A stretch of DNA of 56,223 bases, taken from Microbacterium enclense. Lineage in GTDB: Bacteria > Actinomycetota > Actinomycetes > Actinomycetales > Microbacteriaceae. The DNA lies in contig NZ_RBZY01000020.1 in the NCBI RefSeq assembly GCF_004022425.1, positions 1 through 56,223 of the forward strand, read 5' to 3'. A program made the position numbers and the translations under genes. Below the pieces are notes generated by a model. It was given only the letters and a program-made list of their open reading frames with translations, did no database searches and was not told where the DNA came from. Shown here in pieces: positions 53,822 to 56,223 of this stretch (position 1 is the stretch's first letter; each line of letters begins with the position of its first letter).

Positions 53822-54957
53822 GCCTCTATCTCGACAACGCCGCGACGACGCCGGTCCGCCCCGAGGTCGTCCAGGCGATGGCGCCATACCTCACCCGGTG
53901 GTTCGGCAACCCCTCGAGCCATCACGAAGTCGGCGAGGCCGCGGCATCCGCCCTCGAGGACGCCCGCGCGCGGGTCGCGTCGATCCTCGGGATGCGATCG
54001 GGAGACATCGTCTTCACCTCGGGCGGCACGGAATCGAACAATGCCGCGATCAAGGGGATCGTCCTCGGCTCCCTCCCGCGGGGCAGAAAGCACTTGGTCA
54101 CGACCGCGATCGAGCACGAGTCCGTGCTCGCGTCGGCCGACTACCTCGCGCGGCTGCACGGGGTCGACCTCACGTTCGCGCCCGTCGACGAGACCGGGAC
54201 GCTCGCCCCCGCCGCGCTCGCCGACGCGATCCGCGACGACACCGCGCTCGTGAGCGTCGGCTATGCGAACAACGAGATCGGAACGGTCCAGGATGCCGCC
54301 GCCCTCGCCGCCGTGGCTCGCGCCCGCGGCGTGCCGCTGCACCTCGACGCCGTCCAAGCCGCGGGGTGGCTGCCGCTGGCCGGGCTCGGCGCCGACGCCC
54401 TCACGATCGCCGGGCACAAGATCGGGGCGCCGAAGGGCACCGGGATCCTCGCCGTCCGAGGGCGGCTGCCTTTCGAACCGCTGCTCCACGGCGGAGGTCA
54501 GGAACGCGGACGCCGCTCGGGCACCCCCGACGTCGCGGGCGCCGTGGCGATCGCTGCGGCCCTGACGCTCGCCGAGGCCGAGCGGGCGGCGGAGGCCGAA
54601 CGGACGACACGGTTCCGCGACGAATTCATCGCCGGGGTCGTGGCATCCGTCCCCGGCGCGCGACTGACCGGGCACCCGGCCCGCCGCCTCCCGGCCACGG
54701 CGAGCTTCGTCTTCCCCGGCGTGAACGGCGAGACCGTGCTGCTCGAGCTCGAGCGGCGCGGCATCGTCTCGTCCAGCGGGTCGGCGTGCGCCGCGGGCAG
54801 CGACGAGGCCTCGCACGTGCTGCTGGCCCTGGGCGTCACGCCCGACGACGCCCGGACCGCCGTGCGGTTCACGTTCCCGCACGGCATGACACAGAATCTC
54901 GACGCCGTGGCAACCGCCGTCGCCGAGGCGGTGACCGCCGTAGGATCACGCGGGTGA
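53818..54957 (+). CDS. Cysteine desulfurase (NifS/IscS-like) of the NAD operon
   Basis: A 379-aa PLP enzyme. The PLP lysine lies in IAGHKIGAPKGTG, and the active-site Cys in SSGSACAAGSDEASHVLLALG. It releases sulfur from cysteine for cluster assembly. Its coupling to nadABC suggests it supplies the [4Fe-4S] cluster of NadA, as described for the nifS-nad operons of some Firmicutes. The start overlaps the nadC stop by 4 bp. Confidence 0.93.
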   Translation: MSLYLDNAATTPVRPEVVQAMAPYLTRWFGNPSSHHEVGEAAASALEDARARVASILGMRSGDIVFTSGGTESNNAAIKGIVLGSLPRGRKHLVTTAIEHESVLASADYLARLHGVDLTFAPVDETGTLAPAALADAIRDDTALVSVGYANNEIGTVQDAAALAAVARARGVPLHLDAVQAAGWLPLAGLGADALTIAGHKIGAPKGTGILAVRGRLPFEPLLHGGGQERGRRSGTPDVAGAVAIAAALTLAEAERAAEAERTTRFRDEFIAGVVASVPGARLTGHPARRLPATASFVFPGVNGETVLLELERRGIVSSSGSACAAGSDEASHVLLALGVTPDDARTAVRFTFPHGMTQNLDAVATAVAEAVTAVGSRG

Positions 54958-55850
54958 GTTCCCCCGCGGTCACCGTGATCGTCCCCGGCCGAGACGTCGC
55001 CGCGTTCGCGGCGGAAGCCCTGGGATCGCTGCGGGCGCAGACCCTCGACACGTGGCGTGCGATCCTCGTCGACGACGGCTCGGTCGACGACACCCGCCGC
55101 CTGTTCGCCGATGCGGCCTCCGCCGATCCTCGCTTCCTCTTCGTCGCCCACGACGAACCGCGCGGACTCGGCGCCGCCCGCAACAGCGGCCTCGACCTCG
55201 TCGACACGCCCTACACCGCGTTCCTCGACGCCGACGATCGCCTCCGGCCCCAGGCCCTCGCGCGGCTGACGTCCGTGCTCGACGGCTCGGGCAGCGACTT
55301 CGTCGTCGGAGCCTACGTGCGACTGCGACCGGATGCCGACGGCCCGGGCTACACCCCCGGCGACGTGCAGCCGTGGGTGACGGCCGCCACCGACCCGGCG
55401 CGGACGGGGACCACTCTGGCGGAGCACCCCGCGGCATCCGGGAACATCGTGGCGTGGTCGAAGGCGAGCCGGACGGACTTCTGGCACGCCCACGGGCTCC
55501 GCTTCCCCGAGGGCCACTACTACGAGGACCAGGTCGTCGCGCAGCGGATGTACACGCTCGCGCGGCGGTTCGATGTCGTGCCCGATGTCGTCGTGGAATG
55601 GCGCGAGCGCCGGGATCACAGCTCCATCACGCAGCGCCTCAGCGAGATCGAGGTGCTGCGCGACTACCTCGAGGCCCTCGGCGAGGGGGTCGCGCTGCTC
55701 CGGGCGGCCGGAGCCACGGCCGCGGTCGCCGAACGCGGGCGCCTCATTCGCGCTCTCGACCTGCCCCCGCTGCTGCGGATCGCCGAGACGCACCCCGACC
55801 CGGCGTACGGGATCGCGCTCGAGGCGTTCCTCGAGACCCTTCCCGCGTAG
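54954..55850 (+). CDS. GT2-family glycosyltransferase
   Basis: A 298-aa GT-A fold glycosyltransferase with VTVIVPGRDVAAFAAEALGSLRAQT, ILVDDGSVDDT and the metal-binding TAFLDADDRL. GHYYEDQVVAQRMY is a typical acidic catalytic segment. No transmembrane helix is visible. The donor and acceptor are unknown. It starts with a 4-bp overlap to the desulfurase gene, so it is transcribed with the NAD genes despite no obvious link. Confidence 0.87.
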   Translation: MSSPAVTVIVPGRDVAAFAAEALGSLRAQTLDTWRAILVDDGSVDDTRRLFADAASADPRFLFVAHDEPRGLGAARNSGLDLVDTPYTAFLDADDRLRPQALARLTSVLDGSGSDFVVGAYVRLRPDADGPGYTPGDVQPWVTAATDPARTGTTLAEHPAASGNIVAWSKASRTDFWHAHGLRFPEGHYYEDQVVAQRMYTLARRFDVVPDVVVEWRERRDHSSITQRLSEIEVLRDYLEALGEGVALLRAAGATAAVAERGRLIRALDLPPLLRIAETHPDPAYGIALEAFLETLPA

Positions 55851-55874
55851 CCGGGTCGCGGCTGTCCTTCACAG

Positions 55875-55932
55875 TCGAGCGTCCAAGACACGCCGTGTCG
55901 GGGCGCGCCAACGGCGTGTTGTGGACACTCGA
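55875..55932. repeat. Dispersed hairpin repeat, family A copy 2
   Basis: A 22-bp imperfect inverted repeat (55875-55896 with 55911-55932) with GTCCAAGACACGC in the left arm. It starts about 25 bases after the glycosyltransferase stop and may also act as its terminator. Confidence 0.7.
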
Positions 55933-55972
55933 CGGAGCCCGCGGCCCCGGGCCCCGGTGCGCCCCGACTTCG

Positions 55973-56023
55973 GTGTCCACGACACGCGGATGCCACGACA
56001 CACCGTCCGCGTGTTCTGGACAC
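55973..56023. repeat. Dispersed hairpin repeat, family A copy 3
   Basis: An 18-bp inverted repeat (55973-55990 with 56006-56023), two mismatches, with core GTCCACGACACGC and a loop beginning TGCCACG. Confidence 0.75.
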
Positions 56024-56080
56024 TCAAACCCCGAGCATTCGGCCCGGGGGCCCCGGGGGGGCGGGGGCAACAACACTTCG

Positions 56081-56131
56081 GTGTCCACGACACGCGGATG
56101 CCACGGCGCACCGTCCGCGTGTCCTGGACAC
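56081..56131. repeat. Dispersed hairpin repeat, family A copy 4
   Basis: Almost identical to the previous copy: left arm 56081-56098 is the same 18 bases, right arm 56114-56131. Its start is 108 bases from copy 3, so this is a tandem array of the element. Confidence 0.75.
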
Positions 56132-56192
56132 TCAACGCCCGGCGACGGCCGCAGCCCACGCGGGCACATCCTGGCGACGGCGGCGGCCGGAT

Positions 56193-56223
56193 GCCGGCAC
56201 ACCCCGACGCCGGCACACCCCGA
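56193..56223. repeat. Short direct repeat at the right window edge
   Basis: GCCGGCACACCCCGA occurs at 56193-56207 and again at 56209-56223, one base apart, and may continue beyond the window. Confidence 0.45.

Noticed and set aside
55744..56202. Minus-strand frames with repeated TRTV-RGIRVSWTPK peptides
   Set aside because: The peptide repeat is produced by the family A hairpin array in translation; no start signal or family, so I treat it as non-coding.

Overview
The window is about 70% GC, with compact operons, many 4-bp ATGA/GTGA gene overlaps, GTG starts and typical actinobacterial families (AdnAB-like helicase-nucleases, DUF3107, DUF3117, a Mrp/MgtE-N/DUF1003/TatB block, a MarP-like protease, FdxA next to DapC). 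Protein content and repeats fit a Microbacteriaceae chromosome, most likely Microbacterium. This assignment is inference from gene content. I see no transposase, integrase, phage gene, CRISPR array, rRNA or tRNA.

Layout. 1-5.8 kb: an adnA-adnB-like recombination helicase-nuclease pair on the minus strand, the second gene cut by the window edge. 5.9-9.9 kb: DUF3107, a small membrane protein, a ferritin-like protein, a DEAD-box RNA helicase and a PHP phosphoesterase. 10-16.8 kb: a membrane-anchored EEP-family protein, an aminopeptidase P, a gamma-glutamyltransferase, then a three-gene unit (small helical ESX-like protein, helical-domain/hydrolase fusion, lipoprotein) that I consider the least described system here. 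16.8-22.7 kb: alpha/beta hydrolase, stress-protein-like membrane protein, the MgtE-N/DUF1003/Mrp operon, TatB, O-methyltransferase and DUF3117. 22.8-29.0 kb: lysine/diaminopimelate genes dapE, dapD and dapC with a PIG-V-like membrane protein, citrate synthase and ferredoxin FdxA. 29-33.2 kb: DUF6113, AzlDC exporter with a divergent XRE-cupin regulator, and TypA. 33.3-43.1 kb: a peptide ABC importer with a dual ATPase, two permeases and a binding lipoprotein, interrupted by an opposite-strand PH-domain gene and followed by a CPBP protease and a second, orphan binding protein. 43.3-48.1 kb: glycine cleavage operon gcvT-gcvH-gcvP behind a tandem glycine riboswitch. 48.1-55.9 kb: MarP-like protease, NrtR-like regulator, nadA-nadB-nadC, a cysteine desulfurase that probably serves NadA, and a GT2 glycosyltransferase. 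The last 370 bases are a non-coding cluster of palindromic repeats.

Three genome-scale signals stand out. First, the 7-mer GGATGCC (either strand) occurs roughly 80 times by eye, several-fold above a base-composition expectation, and its codons are often ones otherwise rare here (GAT, GCA). Second, at least 18 genes have a -10 hexamer ending exactly 6 or 7 bases before the start codon, an architecture that predicts leaderless mRNAs and fixes many starts. Third, a dispersed hairpin family with core GTCCAAGACACGC or GTCCACGACACGC appears once at 31.2 kb and three times at the right edge, and a different palindromic repeat lies at 43.2 kb.
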